From: Paraburkholderia podalyriae
GTDB lineage: Bacteria > Pseudomonadota > Gammaproteobacteria > Burkholderiales > Burkholderiaceae
Length of the DNA: 64,000 bases
Assembly: GCF_014397785.1 (NCBI RefSeq)
Contig: NZ_VZQQ01000008.1
Location: forward strand, 124,001-188,000
Direction of reading: 5' to 3'
A model generated the notes under the pieces. The model did no database searches. It worked only from the letters and a program-made list of their open reading frames with translations, and had not been told where the DNA came from. Position numbers and translations under genes: made by a program. Positions 8,620 to 17,131 of this stretch are shown in pieces (positions within the stretch are counted from its first letter, which is position 1; each line of letters opens with the position of its first letter).

Positions 8620-10086
8620 TTATGCTTTCAGCGTGTTCTTGTAGAACTTCCCATCCTTCATCACGATGCGCAGGGTCTGCTCCGGGTTCGCAATCAGGTC
8701 GAGATTTTCGAGCGGATTGCCGTCGACGAGAAGCAGGTCGGCGTAGGCACCTTCCTCCAGAACGCCGAGCTTGCGCGGATACGGATTACGGTGGCCGGAC
8801 AACGCGAGCAGTTGGCCATTGGTGCTCGTTGCCATACCCAATGCTTCGGCTGCGCTATACCACCGCTTCATATGCGTGAGCATCGTTCCTTGCCGCGTGG
8901 CGATGACTTGCGAAAAGATCAGGTCCGTGCCGAACGCGACCTTGATGCCATGCTTGCGCGCGAGTTTGAAAACGTTGTCGGTGCCCGCAACCACTGCAAG
9001 AAATTTTTCGCGGCTCTGTGGGGCGAGCGGGCCCACGTCGTCTTCACTGACGAACGGCTGCGTGCTCAGCCACGTGCCGTTCTTCGCCATCAACGCCGCA
9101 CTCTTGTCATCCATCAGATGACCGTGCTCGATGCACGGCACGCCCGCCGCGACGGAGCGTTGAATCGCTTCGGGCGTGTACGCATGCGAGAGGACATAGG
9201 TACCCCAGTCGGCCGCTGTTTCGACCGCCGCGCGCAGCTGCTTTTCCGTGAACGTGAGCATGTCGAGCGGACTGCGCGGCGTCGATACGCCACCGGATCC
9301 GACCAGCTTGATCTGCGTCGCGCCCTGAATGAACTGCTCGCGCACGCGCAGACGAACTTCGTCTTCGGTGTCGGCGATCGCGGTGCCGCCATCTCGTTCC
9401 GTTTGACTGACCTGACTGCTGGTGCGTGGCAGTTCCCATAGCGAACGAAAATCGCCGTGGCCGCCTGTCGTGGTGATCATCGCGCCGGATGGATAGATGC
9501 GCGGCCCGGAAATCAGGCCGCTATCGATCGCCTGCTTCAACGCGAACGAAGGGCCGCCCGCATCGCGTATCGTCGTGAAACCGCGCAATAGCGTGCGTTC
9601 TGCTTCAGCGCTCGCCGCAAGATGGACGAATGCAATGTCGGATTGAAGGATGACCTGAATTGGCACCGCCGCGAGCAGCGCATGCCAGTGCATGTCGATC
9701 ATGCCCGGCATCATCACCTTGCCACCGCAATCGACGAGTGTCTTGCCTTCGGTCGAAGCGGGCTGCCCGCGACCCAACTGGCTGATGCTGTTGCCTTCGA
9801 CAACCATATAGAGGCCATCGCGTAACGTCGACGATTTGCCGTCGAACAAACGGAAGTTCGTGAACAGTACCGGTCTGGCGGGCGGTGCTGGGGGTTGGGT
9901 GCTTTGTGCCTGGCTGAGTCCGGGCAGAACCAGACTCAGCATCGATGCCGCGAGACCGGTGACAAAGCCGCGCCGCGACAGGTCGGCACTGATACGGCGG
10001 TTTGCATACTGCGCTTGAGTCTTGTCACAAAGACATGAAAACGATGGACTGACCGTCTTATTGCCGATGTACTTTCCTGAAGACAT
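8620..10086 (-). CDS. Tat-exported metal-dependent amidohydrolase
   Basis: The 488 aa protein has a twin-arginine signal (SRRGFVTGLAASML) at residues about 38-60. Metal-ligand motifs of the imidazolonepropionase/prolidase-like amidohydrolase group are present: MIDMHWHA (HxH), SHAYTPEA, EHGHL and FGTDL. The C-terminal segment (GVLEEGAYADLLLVDGNPLENL) is typical of the family. It probably hydrolyses a cyclic amide or dipeptide in the periplasm; the substrate is not evident. The 37 residues before the RR are unusually long, so a later start is possible. Confidence 0.88.
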   Translation of the reverse strand: MSSGKYIGNKTVSPSFSCLCDKTQAQYANRRISADLSRRGFVTGLAASMLSLVLPGLSQAQSTQPPAPPARPVLFTNFRLFDGKSSTLRDGLYMVVEGNSISQLGRGQPASTEGKTLVDCGGKVMMPGMIDMHWHALLAAVPIQVILQSDIAFVHLAASAEAERTLLRGFTTIRDAGGPSFALKQAIDSGLISGPRIYPSGAMITTTGGHGDFRSLWELPRTSSQVSQTERDGGTAIADTEDEVRLRVREQFIQGATQIKLVGSGGVSTPRSPLDMLTFTEKQLRAAVETAADWGTYVLSHAYTPEAIQRSVAAGVPCIEHGHLMDDKSAALMAKNGTWLSTQPFVSEDDVGPLAPQSREKFLAVVAGTDNVFKLARKHGIKVAFGTDLIFSQVIATRQGTMLTHMKRWYSAAEALGMATSTNGQLLALSGHRNPYPRKLGVLEEGAYADLLLVDGNPLENLDLIANPEQTLRIVMKDGKFYKNTLKA

Positions 10087-10588
10087 AGCTCACCCATAAC
10101 GTAGATCACCGTGCATCGAAAGCCGCCGTCTGACTACAGTTCACGATTGGCGACGCGAAAGTCAAGCCAGCACAGAGTATCCCGTGCGACCGGGGATGGC
10201 AAATTCGTGTGGCTGAATACAAGCATTAAACTTGCATCTACTAACCGATTACGCCATTGCAGCGCACAATAGAAAAATCTGCTTGCGACGGTCGAAAAGA
10301 ACGGGCTATGCTCACGTCACTCATTCTGTCAGTGAAGCTCCCGGAATAACGCGCAATACTCAACCCTGCTGGCAATCGAGATGGGCCAAACAAACGTCCC
10401 CCGTAAAGCGGAAGCATCGGGTAATACAAGCACGTCTATTTATCACCGCCGTCGTCGCTCGCGGCGAGAATTCTTTTTGCACCGCTGAAAGCGATATTCA
10501 ACTATTTCACAATTTCACCACTGCCCAATAAATATCGAGAGCGCCAAAGTCGCATTTAGCATTTTTACTTTTCCACGGAGAAACAGAA
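10087..10588. other. 500-bp intergenic region without a gene
   Basis: AT-richer than the flanks. Only short open frames without ribosome sites or recognisable homology are seen. It must hold the divergent promoters of the amidohydrolase and of the MipA/OmpV gene; I could not identify them confidently. Confidence 0.5.
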
Positions 10589-11455
10589 ATGATTGATGTG
10601 TCAAAGACACGCATGATCAGGGGATTGGCGGGGTCCGCCTTGTCGCTGTTTGCCGTCGCCGCGATGGCGGACGATACGCTCGGTTTGTCGGAAAGCGTGT
10701 TCTCGATCGGCGGGCCGGAAATCACGCAGGCGCCTGCCGCGAATGCGAGCCCGTGGCGCTTTGCGGTCGGCGCGGGGGTCGTGAACATGCCGAAATTTCC
10801 GGGCGCGAGTGGCACGAAATGGGAAGTGGTGCCGTCGGTGAGTGTGAATTACGATCGCTTCTTTATCGGCGCGAATCCGGATGCGGCGTCGCTGCTATCG
10901 CTCGGCGCGTATTTGTATCGCGACAGTAACTGGCGTGTCGGCGCGGCGGTGACTTACGATTTCATCGAACCGCGCAGCGAGTCCGACGACTCGCGGTTGC
11001 ACGGACTGGGTGACGTCAAACGCACTGCGCACGCGGAGCTGTTCGGAGTTTATACCTGGGAATTCATCACCGCGCGCGCGAGCGTGTTGACCGATATTGC
11101 CGGCAATGACCGCGGCACCGTCGCGACTTTCGATCTGCTTGGCCGCTATCAACCCACTGCGCAACTGACGCTTAGCGCGGGGCCGGGCCTGACGTGGGGA
11201 AGCGACAAGTACAACCAGACGTATTTCGGCGTGACGTCCGCGCAGAGCGGGCGCTCCGGATTGCCGACCTACTCGGCCAGTTCCGGTTTGAACCAGTTGC
11301 GCTTTTCGATCAATGGGGTGTACAGGATTGCGACGCGCTGGAATGTCGGCGCGAGCATGTCGTTCGCGTGGCTGCGCGGCGATGCGACCGACAGCCCGAT
11401 CACCGAGAAGACAAGTCAGGTCACGTACGGCCTTTTCGCCAATTACCTCTTTTAG
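10589..11455 (+). CDS. MipA/OmpV family outer membrane protein
   Basis: The 288 aa protein has an N-terminal signal peptide (GLAGSALSLFAVAAMADD) and alternating beta-strand sequence ending in the aromatic YGLFANYLF, as expected for an outer membrane barrel. Segments such as FAVGAGVVNMPKFPGASGTK and the repeated GAxLYRDSNWRVGAAVTYDF match the MipA/OmpV family. A GGAG ribosome site precedes the ATG. Members act as MltA-interacting scaffold proteins or porin-like proteins; the role here is not known. Confidence 0.88.
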   Translation: MIDVSKTRMIRGLAGSALSLFAVAAMADDTLGLSESVFSIGGPEITQAPAANASPWRFAVGAGVVNMPKFPGASGTKWEVVPSVSVNYDRFFIGANPDAASLLSLGAYLYRDSNWRVGAAVTYDFIEPRSESDDSRLHGLGDVKRTAHAELFGVYTWEFITARASVLTDIAGNDRGTVATFDLLGRYQPTAQLTLSAGPGLTWGSDKYNQTYFGVTSAQSGRSGLPTYSASSGLNQLRFSINGVYRIATRWNVGASMSFAWLRGDATDSPITEKTSQVTYGLFANYLF

Positions 11456-11483
11456 TGGTCCGCCCGCACCGAAGGCCGAGTCG

Positions 11484-12023
11484 TCAATTCTTCTGCGCGA
11501 GTAGCGCCTGAATCTTCGCCTCGGTCTGCGCATAGTCGCCTTCTCCGAAGTGCGTGTAGACGACATGGCCTTGCTTGTCGATCAGATAGAACGCCGGCCA
11601 GTACTGGTTGTTATAGGCATTCCAGGTCGCATACTGGTCGTCCTGCGCGACCGGATAGCTGATGCCGAGCCGTTTGAGTGCGGTCTTGACGTTGCCGGTG
11701 TCGCGTTCGAAAGGATATTCGGGCGTATGCACACCGATCACCGTGAGCCCTTGATCCTTGTACTTCTGGTTCCAGCTTTTCACGTAGGGCAGCGTGTTGG
11801 CGCAATTGATGCAGCTATAGGTCCAGAAGTCGACGAGTACCACCTTGCCGCGCAATTGCTGCAACTTGAGCGGTTCGCTATTGAGCCATTGCGAAATGCC
11901 GGTGAACTCGGGCGCGGTCGGCCCGCTTTGTGGGGACGCGGCGATGGCGGTCGTACTCGTCGCGATCATCGCGCAGGCGGCAAACGCGGTGGACAGTGCG
12001 AAGCTTTTCAAGCGGGTAGTCAT
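11484..12023 (-). CDS. TlpA/DipZ-like periplasmic thioredoxin-fold protein
   Basis: Start chosen at the ATG giving MTTRLKSFALSTAFAAC (179 aa) with an AAAGGA ribosome site. The ATG lies one base after the CcdA stop (TGA-c-ATG), so translation is coupled. A signal peptide is followed by a thioredoxin fold with the redox motif CINC in WTYSCINCANTLPYV. It is expected to exchange electrons with the neighbouring CcdA membrane protein and reduce disulfides in the periplasm. Confidence 0.9.
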   Translation of the reverse strand: MTTRLKSFALSTAFAACAMIATSTTAIAASPQSGPTAPEFTGISQWLNSEPLKLQQLRGKVVLVDFWTYSCINCANTLPYVKSWNQKYKDQGLTVIGVHTPEYPFERDTGNVKTALKRLGISYPVAQDDQYATWNAYNNQYWPAFYLIDKQGHVVYTHFGEGDYAQTEAKIQALLAQKN

Positions 12024-12024
12024 G

Positions 12025-12741
12025 TCAAAGTCCTTTGAGTGAAGGGAAAACGGCGGCGAGCCGCGCGTAGAGCAGCACGTCGTATTGCAGATAGATGGCA
12101 AGTGCGGTCAGCATCACCAGTACGCCGAATACCTGTTGCAGGCGCTCAGCGTGTCGTGCGACGACGCGTACATGACGCGTCACGTAATGCCCGCCGTAGA
12201 TGATCGCGAGCATCGGAATCGCCGCTCCGATCGCATACAGCGTGAGCAGCAGTGCCGACCAGCCGAGATCCTGAGCCTTCACGACTAGCACGAGAATCGA
12301 CGCGAGCACGGGGCCGGCGCAGGGCGTCCATACCGCGCCAAGCGACATGCCGAGCACGAAGCCACCCGCGTTGCCGCTGGCTGGTTGCGTGCCCGGCGCG
12401 ATGACCGCGCCGATGCGATCGAGCGGCCCCTGCAGTTGCGCGACGAGCCAGTCGTAGGGGCGCGGCCAGATACGCAGAAGTCCGGACAGTGCGAGCAACG
12501 CAATGCCGGTATTGCGCAGTACCTGTTGCGCGACATGCACGGTGCTCGACACCGCGCCCAATAGCAGCGCGAAAGACGCGAAAGTCAGAATGAAGCCGGC
12601 GACGATGAACAGTGGCCGCGTGCGGCTCGGTTGTTCGACGGACGTGCCGAGCAGGATCGGCATCACCGGCAGCACGCAGGGAGAGGCAATCGTCAGCAGC
12701 CCGGCGAGCAGGGCGAGCGGAGTTTCGAGAGTACTGTGCAT
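12025..12741 (-). CDS. CcdA/DsbD-type cytochrome c biogenesis membrane protein
   Basis: From the ATG giving MHSTLETPLALLAGLL the protein has 238 aa and about six membrane segments. The two redox cysteine motifs of the family are visible: ASPCVLPVMPILLG near the N-terminus and TPCAGPVLASIL in the middle. It carries reducing power from cytoplasmic thioredoxin across the inner membrane. It forms an operon with the downstream thioredoxin-fold gene. A direct-repeat element lies about 80-125 bp upstream (12818-12868). Confidence 0.9.
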   Translation of the reverse strand: MHSTLETPLALLAGLLTIASPCVLPVMPILLGTSVEQPSRTRPLFIVAGFILTFASFALLLGAVSSTVHVAQQVLRNTGIALLALSGLLRIWPRPYDWLVAQLQGPLDRIGAVIAPGTQPASGNAGGFVLGMSLGAVWTPCAGPVLASILVLVVKAQDLGWSALLLTLYAIGAAIPMLAIIYGGHYVTRHVRVVARHAERLQQVFGVLVMLTALAIYLQYDVLLYARLAAVFPSLKGL

Positions 12742-12817
12742 GGTGGGCGTTCCGTTGGCTGGGATGACCGTATTGGAACGCCCACACGTATCGGGTTTGT
12801 GTCGGCGATCAGCCGTG

Positions 12818-12868
12818 CTTGCAATGTTGTGTGTCTGCGTGCCGCGCAGATACATTGCGACACAAATC
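12818..12868 (-). promoter_or_regulatory. Direct-repeat element upstream of ccdA-like operon (copy A)
   Basis: Read on the minus strand it contains TGTGTC-GCAA-TGTATC, two hexamers at a 10-bp period, followed by ACGCAGACA. The same arrangement occurs at 15047-15095 ahead of the DUF4148 gene, in the same orientation relative to its downstream gene. Tandem hexamers with one-helical-turn spacing are the usual target of OmpR/PhoB-family response regulators, which is my inference for its function. Confidence 0.6.
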
Positions 12869-12921
12869 GGCTGAGCGGCCGATGCCCGTGGAGGTAGAGG
12901 CAGCGCTATCCGAACGCGGGA

Positions 12922-13851
12922 TCAGCGCGCCCTGCGCTTGCGTGCCGCGGTTCCCGTTGCGCGTGCGACTCTGCTTACGCGGGACGTGGAGAAAATCGGC
13001 ATGCGTTCCTCGATCCAGCGCAACAATTCGAGCGGTCCCGGCGCGAGCGGACGGCCGGTTTTCACGAGCACCCGCGCCTGCGCGCCGGAAAACAGCGGAT
13101 GCGCGATCGGTAACGTCGTCAATTCGCCGCTCGCGATTTCGCGGTAGGCGGCGAATTCGCCGATCAGCGTCATAAAGTTGTCGACCGTGACGAAGCGCTT
13201 CAATGCACTCAGGGAGTTGGTGGTCAGCGTCGCGGGAATCGACATGTTTTCCGCAAGCTCCGTCATCTTGACGACATGACCGATGCCAAAGGTTGGCGGC
13301 ATCAGTGCAAGCGGCCATGCACGCAGGTCGTCGAGCGTCGCGGGTCTTTTGCGCTTCGCGAGCGGATGATCGCTTCTCAACAACAACACGACCGGCTGCG
13401 GAGAACTCGCGCGATACTCGAGACGCGTGTGAGGCGGCGGATTGTACGCCAGCCCGATATGCGCACGACTGTCGGCGACTTCTTCCTGGATTGCGTCGAC
13501 CGCGAGCATATCCAGGCCGACTTCGAGTTCCGGGTATTGGACACAGAATGGCGCGAGCACATCGTCGACCAGCATGTCGACGAAGCCTTCGCTGACCGCT
13601 AGCCTGATCTGCCCTCGCTGAAGGCCTTTCAACGCATGCAACTGATCTTCGAGCTTCTCCTGCTGCGAACGGTAGCCGCGCCAGAATTCGAGCAGATGCG
13701 TGGCCGCTTCGGTCGGTTTGACTCCGCGCGCCTGCCGCTCGAACAGCACGGCGCCGAGTTCGTCCTCGAGCAGCTTGATCTGCCGCGTAATCACGGACGG
13801 CGACGTATTGATGCTTTCGGCGGCGCCGCGTATGGTGCCGTGAGTGAGCAC
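12922..13851 (-). CDS. LysR family transcriptional regulator, start unresolved
   Basis: The frame from the GTG at 13851 gives 309 aa with a LysR HTH ([20 protein letters not shown]) and a substrate-binding domain. The bases upstream, in frame, encode HRLRYFNE, the missing first helix of the family. Yet there is no ATG, GTG or TTG between the in-frame TGA at 13915-13917 and this GTG. Either a non-canonical start is used or an indel has damaged the 5' end. It is divergent from an epoxide-hydrolase-like gene, its likely target. Confidence 0.75.
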   Translation of the reverse strand: MLTHGTIRGAAESINTSPSVITRQIKLLEDELGAVLFERQARGVKPTEAATHLLEFWRGYRSQQEKLEDQLHALKGLQRGQIRLAVSEGFVDMLVDDVLAPFCVQYPELEVGLDMLAVDAIQEEVADSRAHIGLAYNPPPHTRLEYRASSPQPVVLLLRSDHPLAKRKRPATLDDLRAWPLALMPPTFGIGHVVKMTELAENMSIPATLTTNSLSALKRFVTVDNFMTLIGEFAAYREIASGELTTLPIAHPLFSGAQARVLVKTGRPLAPGPLELLRWIEERMPIFSTSRVSRVARATGTAARKRRAR

Positions 13852-13923
13852 CTCGTTGAAATAGCGAAGGCGGTGCTCGCACGCGGCTGCGCGATATCGC
13901 GCGAGCGGACCCGATCAATTCCG

Positions 13924-13938
13924 TATCAAAGCTTGATA
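13924..13938. promoter_or_regulatory. Inverted repeat, candidate LysR site
   Basis: TATCAA-AGC-TTGATA is a 15-bp perfect inverted repeat of the T-N11-A type favoured by LysR proteins. It lies between the divergent LysR and hydrolase genes, just before the hydrolase ribosome site. Confidence 0.5.
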
Positions 13939-13952
13939 AAAGGAGAGTAACC

Positions 13953-14996
13953 ATGTCGGACCAGATCAATAGTCGCCGCCGCCGCTTTCTCGGAACGACG
14001 GTCGCGGGCCTCAGCCTGCTCGAATTGGGACTGAGCGGGCTTGCGCATGCACAATCGGCCGACACGGCCGGTAATGCGAAAGCGGGCGCGCGGATCGCGT
14101 CGTTCGAGAACATTCGCTCGATCAATGCGGGCACGCTGAACGTCAGTTACGCGGAAGCGGGTCCGCAGAACGGACCGGTGGTCATTTTGCTGCACGGCTG
14201 GCCTTATTCCATCGACAGCTTCGCCGAAGTGACGCCGTTGCTGACGGCGGCCGGTTATCGCGTGATCGTGCCTTATCTGCGCGGCTACGGCGGCACGCGT
14301 TTTCTGTCGGCGGATACGCCGCGCAACGGTCAACAGGCGGTGGTCGCGGTCGACATCATCAACCTGATGGACGCACTGAAAATCGACAAGGCCGTGCTCG
14401 GCGGCTTCGACTGGGGCGCGCGCACGGTGAACATCATCGCCGCGCTGTGGCCGCAACGCGTGAGGGCGATGGTGTCGGTGAGCGGTTATCTGATCGGCAG
14501 CCCGGAGGCGAACCGCGCGCCGTTGCCGCCGAAGGCCGAGCTCACGTGGTGGTATCAGTTCTATTTCGCCACCGAGCGTGGCCGCGCGGGTTATGAAGCG
14601 AACCGTCATGACTTCAACAAGCTGATCTGGCATACCGCCTCGCCGAAATGGAATTTCGACGACGCTACGTTCGAGCGCTCCGCCGAATCGTTCAATAACC
14701 CGGACCATGTTGCCGTGGTGATTCACAATTACCGCTGGCGTCTGGGACTCGCGCAGGGCGAGCCGCAATACGACGAACTCGAAAAGCGCCTCGCCACCGG
14801 ACCGACGATCGCGGTGTCGACCATCACGCTCGAAGGCGACGCGAACGGCGCCGCGCATCCCGAGCCCGCAGCATACGCGAAGAAGTTTACTGGCAAGTAT
14901 CAGCACCGCAACATCAGCGGCGGTATCGGCCACGACCTGCCGCAGGAAGCGCCGAAAGCCTTTGCGGATGCGATTCTCGACGTCACGCGGCTTTGA
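13953..14996 (+). CDS. Tat-exported alpha/beta hydrolase (epoxide hydrolase-like)
   Basis: The 347 aa protein starts after AGGAG and has a twin-arginine signal (SRRRRFLGTTVAGLSL). The alpha/beta-hydrolase fold shows the oxyanion motif LLHGWPYS and a nucleophile elbow GGFDWGAR. The nucleophile is therefore Asp, as in epoxide hydrolases and haloalkane dehalogenases, not Ser. The catalytic His is probably in GGIGHDLPQEAP near the C-terminus. It faces a LysR gene, suggesting inducible breakdown of an epoxide or halogenated compound. Confidence 0.87.
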   Translation: MSDQINSRRRRFLGTTVAGLSLLELGLSGLAHAQSADTAGNAKAGARIASFENIRSINAGTLNVSYAEAGPQNGPVVILLHGWPYSIDSFAEVTPLLTAAGYRVIVPYLRGYGGTRFLSADTPRNGQQAVVAVDIINLMDALKIDKAVLGGFDWGARTVNIIAALWPQRVRAMVSVSGYLIGSPEANRAPLPPKAELTWWYQFYFATERGRAGYEANRHDFNKLIWHTASPKWNFDDATFERSAESFNNPDHVAVVIHNYRWRLGLAQGEPQYDELEKRLATGPTIAVSTITLEGDANGAAHPEPAAYAKKFTGKYQHRNISGGIGHDLPQEAPKAFADAILDVTRL

Positions 14997-15046
14997 TCTA
15001 GGCGGCGCGTGCAATGCCGGCCCTGCACGGCATGTCCGAAAGCAGG

Positions 15047-15095
15047 TTTTGTATCGCAATGTATCGACACCGTACGCAGACAAACAGGCTTGCAC
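15047..15095 (+). promoter_or_regulatory. Direct-repeat element upstream of DUF4148 gene (copy B)
   Basis: TGTATC (15050-15055), GCAA, TGTATC (15060-15065), then ACGCAGACA at 15074-15082. It matches copy A at 12818-12868 over about 50 bp and points towards the DUF4148 gene about 190 bp away. Probably an OmpR/PhoB-type response regulator site. Confidence 0.6.
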
Positions 15096-15273
15096 AAATG
15101 GGGGGTGACGAAAACATTGCAGATACGTTGGCGCGTTCTAATGTCTTCACGCAAGGTCGATTCACAACGTTGCGTGTGAATCAGGCGGGACATGACAGTG
15201 TATCTGCGTTGATGACTTCGCGTCCCGCTCAATCCTTTGATCCCCTGATGGTTTTGATACCCGGAGAAGACTG

Positions 15274-15621
15274 ATGAAACTCATTCAATCGCTGATCGTC
15301 GCCGCACTCGTTGCCGCTCCCGTCGTTTCGTTCGCGCAATCGCAACCGCAACAGGCGCTCACGCGTGCTGAAGTGCGCGCGGAGCTGGTCCAGTTGGAAA
15401 AGGCGGGCTACAACCCGGCCAGCGACAACACGCAATACCCGCAGAACATCGAGGCGGCACAGGCGCGCATCAGCGCGGGGCATGACGCGGCCGCTTACGG
15501 TGGCGTCTCGAACGGCAATTCGGTTGCGGGCTCGCACGTGCCGATGAAGCATGCGGCGGCGGATCGCGCGAACGACGGCGCCAATATCGTCGGCCTCGGT
15601 TCGATCTACGCGCATTCGTGA
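15274..15621 (+). CDS. DUF4148 domain-containing exported protein
   Basis: The 115 aa protein has a signal peptide (MKLIQSLIVAALVAAPVVSFAQ) and the DUF4148 core TRAEVRAELVQLEKAGYNPAS followed by YPQNIEAAQARI. A GGAGAAG ribosome site precedes it. The family is common in Burkholderiales, exported, and of unknown function. A second member occurs at 43123-43437 in this window. Confidence 0.92.
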   Translation: MKLIQSLIVAALVAAPVVSFAQSQPQQALTRAEVRAELVQLEKAGYNPASDNTQYPQNIEAAQARISAGHDAAAYGGVSNGNSVAGSHVPMKHAAADRANDGANIVGLGSIYAHS

Positions 15622-15640
15622 TCGATGCAATCAAGCAGGC

Positions 15641-15666
15641 CGTCCGCGCGCATCGACGCGCGGACG
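15641..15666 (+). terminator. Hairpin after DUF4148 gene
   Basis: A 10-bp perfect stem (CGTCCGCGCG / CGCGCGGACG) with a 6-base loop lies 20 bp after the stop, followed by CGTTTGCC. A likely intrinsic terminator with a short T-run. Confidence 0.65.
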
Positions 15667-15688
15667 CGTTTGCCTGTACCGTGCGATA

Positions 15689-15763
15689 TCAATGAAAAAT
15701 GAGGTACAGGATGATCAGTACGATCAACGGAACACCCAGCAGCCAGCCAAGCAGGTAAGGCAT
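15689..15763 (-). CDS. 24-residue membrane micropeptide
   Basis: An ATG with an excellent AAAGGAGACGACATC leader opens a 24-codon frame beginning MPYLLGWLLGVPL and ending YLIFH. The whole peptide is one hydrophobic helix. A -24/-12 type promoter lies 46 bp upstream (15809-15824). Comparable tiny membrane peptides of unknown function exist in Burkholderiales; no function is claimed. Confidence 0.7.
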   Translation of the reverse strand: MPYLLGWLLGVPLIVLIILYLIFH

Positions 15764-15808
15764 GATGTCGTCTCCTTTCGTATTGAAGTTCGACTACGTA
15801 GGAGTTTC

Positions 15809-15824
15809 AGCAGGCAGCATGCCC
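15809..15824 (-). promoter_or_regulatory. Candidate sigma-54 promoter of the micropeptide
   Basis: Minus-strand GGGCATGCTGCCTGCT has GG and GC twelve bases apart, with GGGCAT as -24 and CTGCT as -12. It is a moderately good match to TGGCAC-N5-TTGCW and matches the stronger sites listed for the peptide genes. Confidence 0.5.
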
Positions 15825-15844
15825 GGCTCGAACCGTATCGGGGT

Positions 15845-16645
15845 CTAGCCATTATTGGAAAAGCCCGGATACAACGTCATTCCACCATCGACGAATAGCG
15901 TCGTACCCACCACGTAATCGCTTTCATCGGACGCAAGCCATACCGCCGCCTTGCCGATATCTTCCACCGCGCCGACGCGTCCGTAGGGGATCAACTGCAG
16001 CAGCTTGTCGAGTGCTGCTTGTGAATCCCACGCGTCTTCATTGATCCGCGTACGGATTGCGCCCGGAGCGATCGAATTGACGCGAATGCGCTCGGGCGCG
16101 ACTTCCTGCGCCAGCGATTTCATGAACATCTGAATGCCGCCTTTCGACGCGGCGTAATTGACGTGACCAGCCCACGGAATGACTTCGTGAACCGAACTCA
16201 TGCAAATGATCTTGCCGAGCGCTTTCGATGCGGTCGTCGGACCGCGTCGGCGGAATTCCTTTACCGCAGCCTGGCAGGTCAGAAACTGGCCGGTCAGATT
16301 CGTCGACAGCACGAGCTGCCAATCGTCGAGCGTCATGTCGGCGAATGGGCCGTCCTTCTGCAGTCCCGCATTCGCAACCACGATGTCGACACCACCAAAA
16401 CGCGCACGACTCATATCGAAGAGGTTTGCGACCTGAGCGGGATCCGACACGTCCGCCTGAATTGCGATCGCCGATCCACCGGCCTTTTCGATTTCGTCAG
16501 CGAGTTTTTCACCAGGTTTTGCGTGCGAATGATAATTGAGCACGACCGCCGCGCCAGCATCCGCGAGTGCTTTGGCGACACCATAGCCGATTCCCGAACT
16601 CGCGCCGGTAATCAGCGCGACCTGATTGGCCAGCAATTTTTCCAT
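15845..16645 (-). CDS. SDR family oxidoreductase (glucose 1-dehydrogenase-like)
   Basis: I use the ATG giving MEKLLANQVALITGASSGIG (266 aa), preceded by CGGAG. Motifs seen are the nucleotide-binding TGASSGIG, the NAG of VANAG, the catalytic Ser in ICMSSVHE and Tyr/Lys in NYAASKGG. The C-terminal DYVVGTTLFVDGGM is typical of classical SDRs. It probably oxidises or reduces a sugar or other alcohol with NAD(P). The substrate is not evident from neighbours. Confidence 0.9.
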   Translation of the reverse strand: MEKLLANQVALITGASSGIGYGVAKALADAGAAVVLNYHSHAKPGEKLADEIEKAGGSAIAIQADVSDPAQVANLFDMSRARFGGVDIVVANAGLQKDGPFADMTLDDWQLVLSTNLTGQFLTCQAAVKEFRRRGPTTASKALGKIICMSSVHEVIPWAGHVNYAASKGGIQMFMKSLAQEVAPERIRVNSIAPGAIRTRINEDAWDSQAALDKLLQLIPYGRVGAVEDIGKAAVWLASDESDYVVGTTLFVDGGMTLYPGFSNNG

Positions 16646-16750
16646 TGCGTGCTCCGGCAACGACGAAATAGCGAAACCGCCGCCCACCAGCGCGCGACAT
16701 CGCGCGGGCAGACGGCGGCCCGCCTGGGGTTCCAGTCCACTACGCGTGGC

Positions 16751-16906
16751 CTATATCACGCCGGCAACCAGCAGAACGATCACGACGATCAGTACGATGC
16801 CGAGTCCACCGGTCGGACCATAGCCCCACGATCGGCTGTGCGGCCACGCCGGAAAAGCGCCGATCAGCAGCAGAATCAGCACGATGAGAAGAATAGTTCC
16901 TAGCAT
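16751..16906 (-). CDS. DUF3309 family small membrane protein
   Basis: Start at the ATG giving MLGTILLIVLILLLIGAFP with a strong GGAGGTCACAAC leader; 51 aa. Two hydrophobic segments flank the family signature WPHSRSWGYGPTGGLG. DUF3309 proteins are tiny inner-membrane proteins of unknown role. A very good -24/-12 promoter lies 75 bp upstream (16981-16996), placing it with the sigma-54-controlled genes of this region. Confidence 0.88.
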   Translation of the reverse strand: MLGTILLIVLILLLIGAFPAWPHSRSWGYGPTGGLGIVLIVVIVLLVAGVI

Positions 16907-16980
16907 GTTGTGACCTCCGCCTGGTTTCGACACACCTGCTTGACCTACGTTGGCCAGGGCCGCAGGGATTATCCCTCGGG

Positions 16981-16996
16981 AGCAAGGCATGTGCCC
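16981..16996 (-). promoter_or_regulatory. Sigma-54 promoter of DUF3309 gene
   Basis: Minus-strand GGGCACATGCCTTGCT: -24 GGGCAC and -12 TTGCT with the GG-GC spacing of exactly 12. Only the first base departs from TGGCAC-N5-TTGCW. Confidence 0.7.
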
Positions 16997-17063
16997 AAGA
17001 CTGATCGTTCGGTCGGATCGCCAGGGCGGCGCGCGCCGCGTGCGGAGATGCAGCAGTCGATTG

Positions 17064-17106
17064 AAACGGCACCCGGCGCGTGCAAAACGTCGGTAGGGTG
17101 CCGTTT
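17064..17106. terminator. Bidirectional terminator after peptide gene P1
   Basis: Arms AAACGGCACCC and GGGTGCCGTTT (11 bp) enclose a 21-base loop. T-runs follow on both strands. It closes the P1 transcription unit 26 bp after its stop. Confidence 0.75.
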
Positions 17107-17131
17107 TCCAATTGCGGACACATCGCGCGTC

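Noticed and set aside
10232..10531. 99-codon frame in the gap before the MipA/OmpV gene
   Set aside because: No ribosome site, atypical codon use and no recognisable features.
12809..14134. 441-codon minus-strand frame over the LysR gene
   Set aside because: It shares bases with a real LysR gene in another frame and has no domains. It only matters as the other frame at the LysR 5' end.
15014..15274. 86-codon plus-strand frame before DUF4148
   Set aside because: It runs through the regulatory element and lacks a ribosome site.
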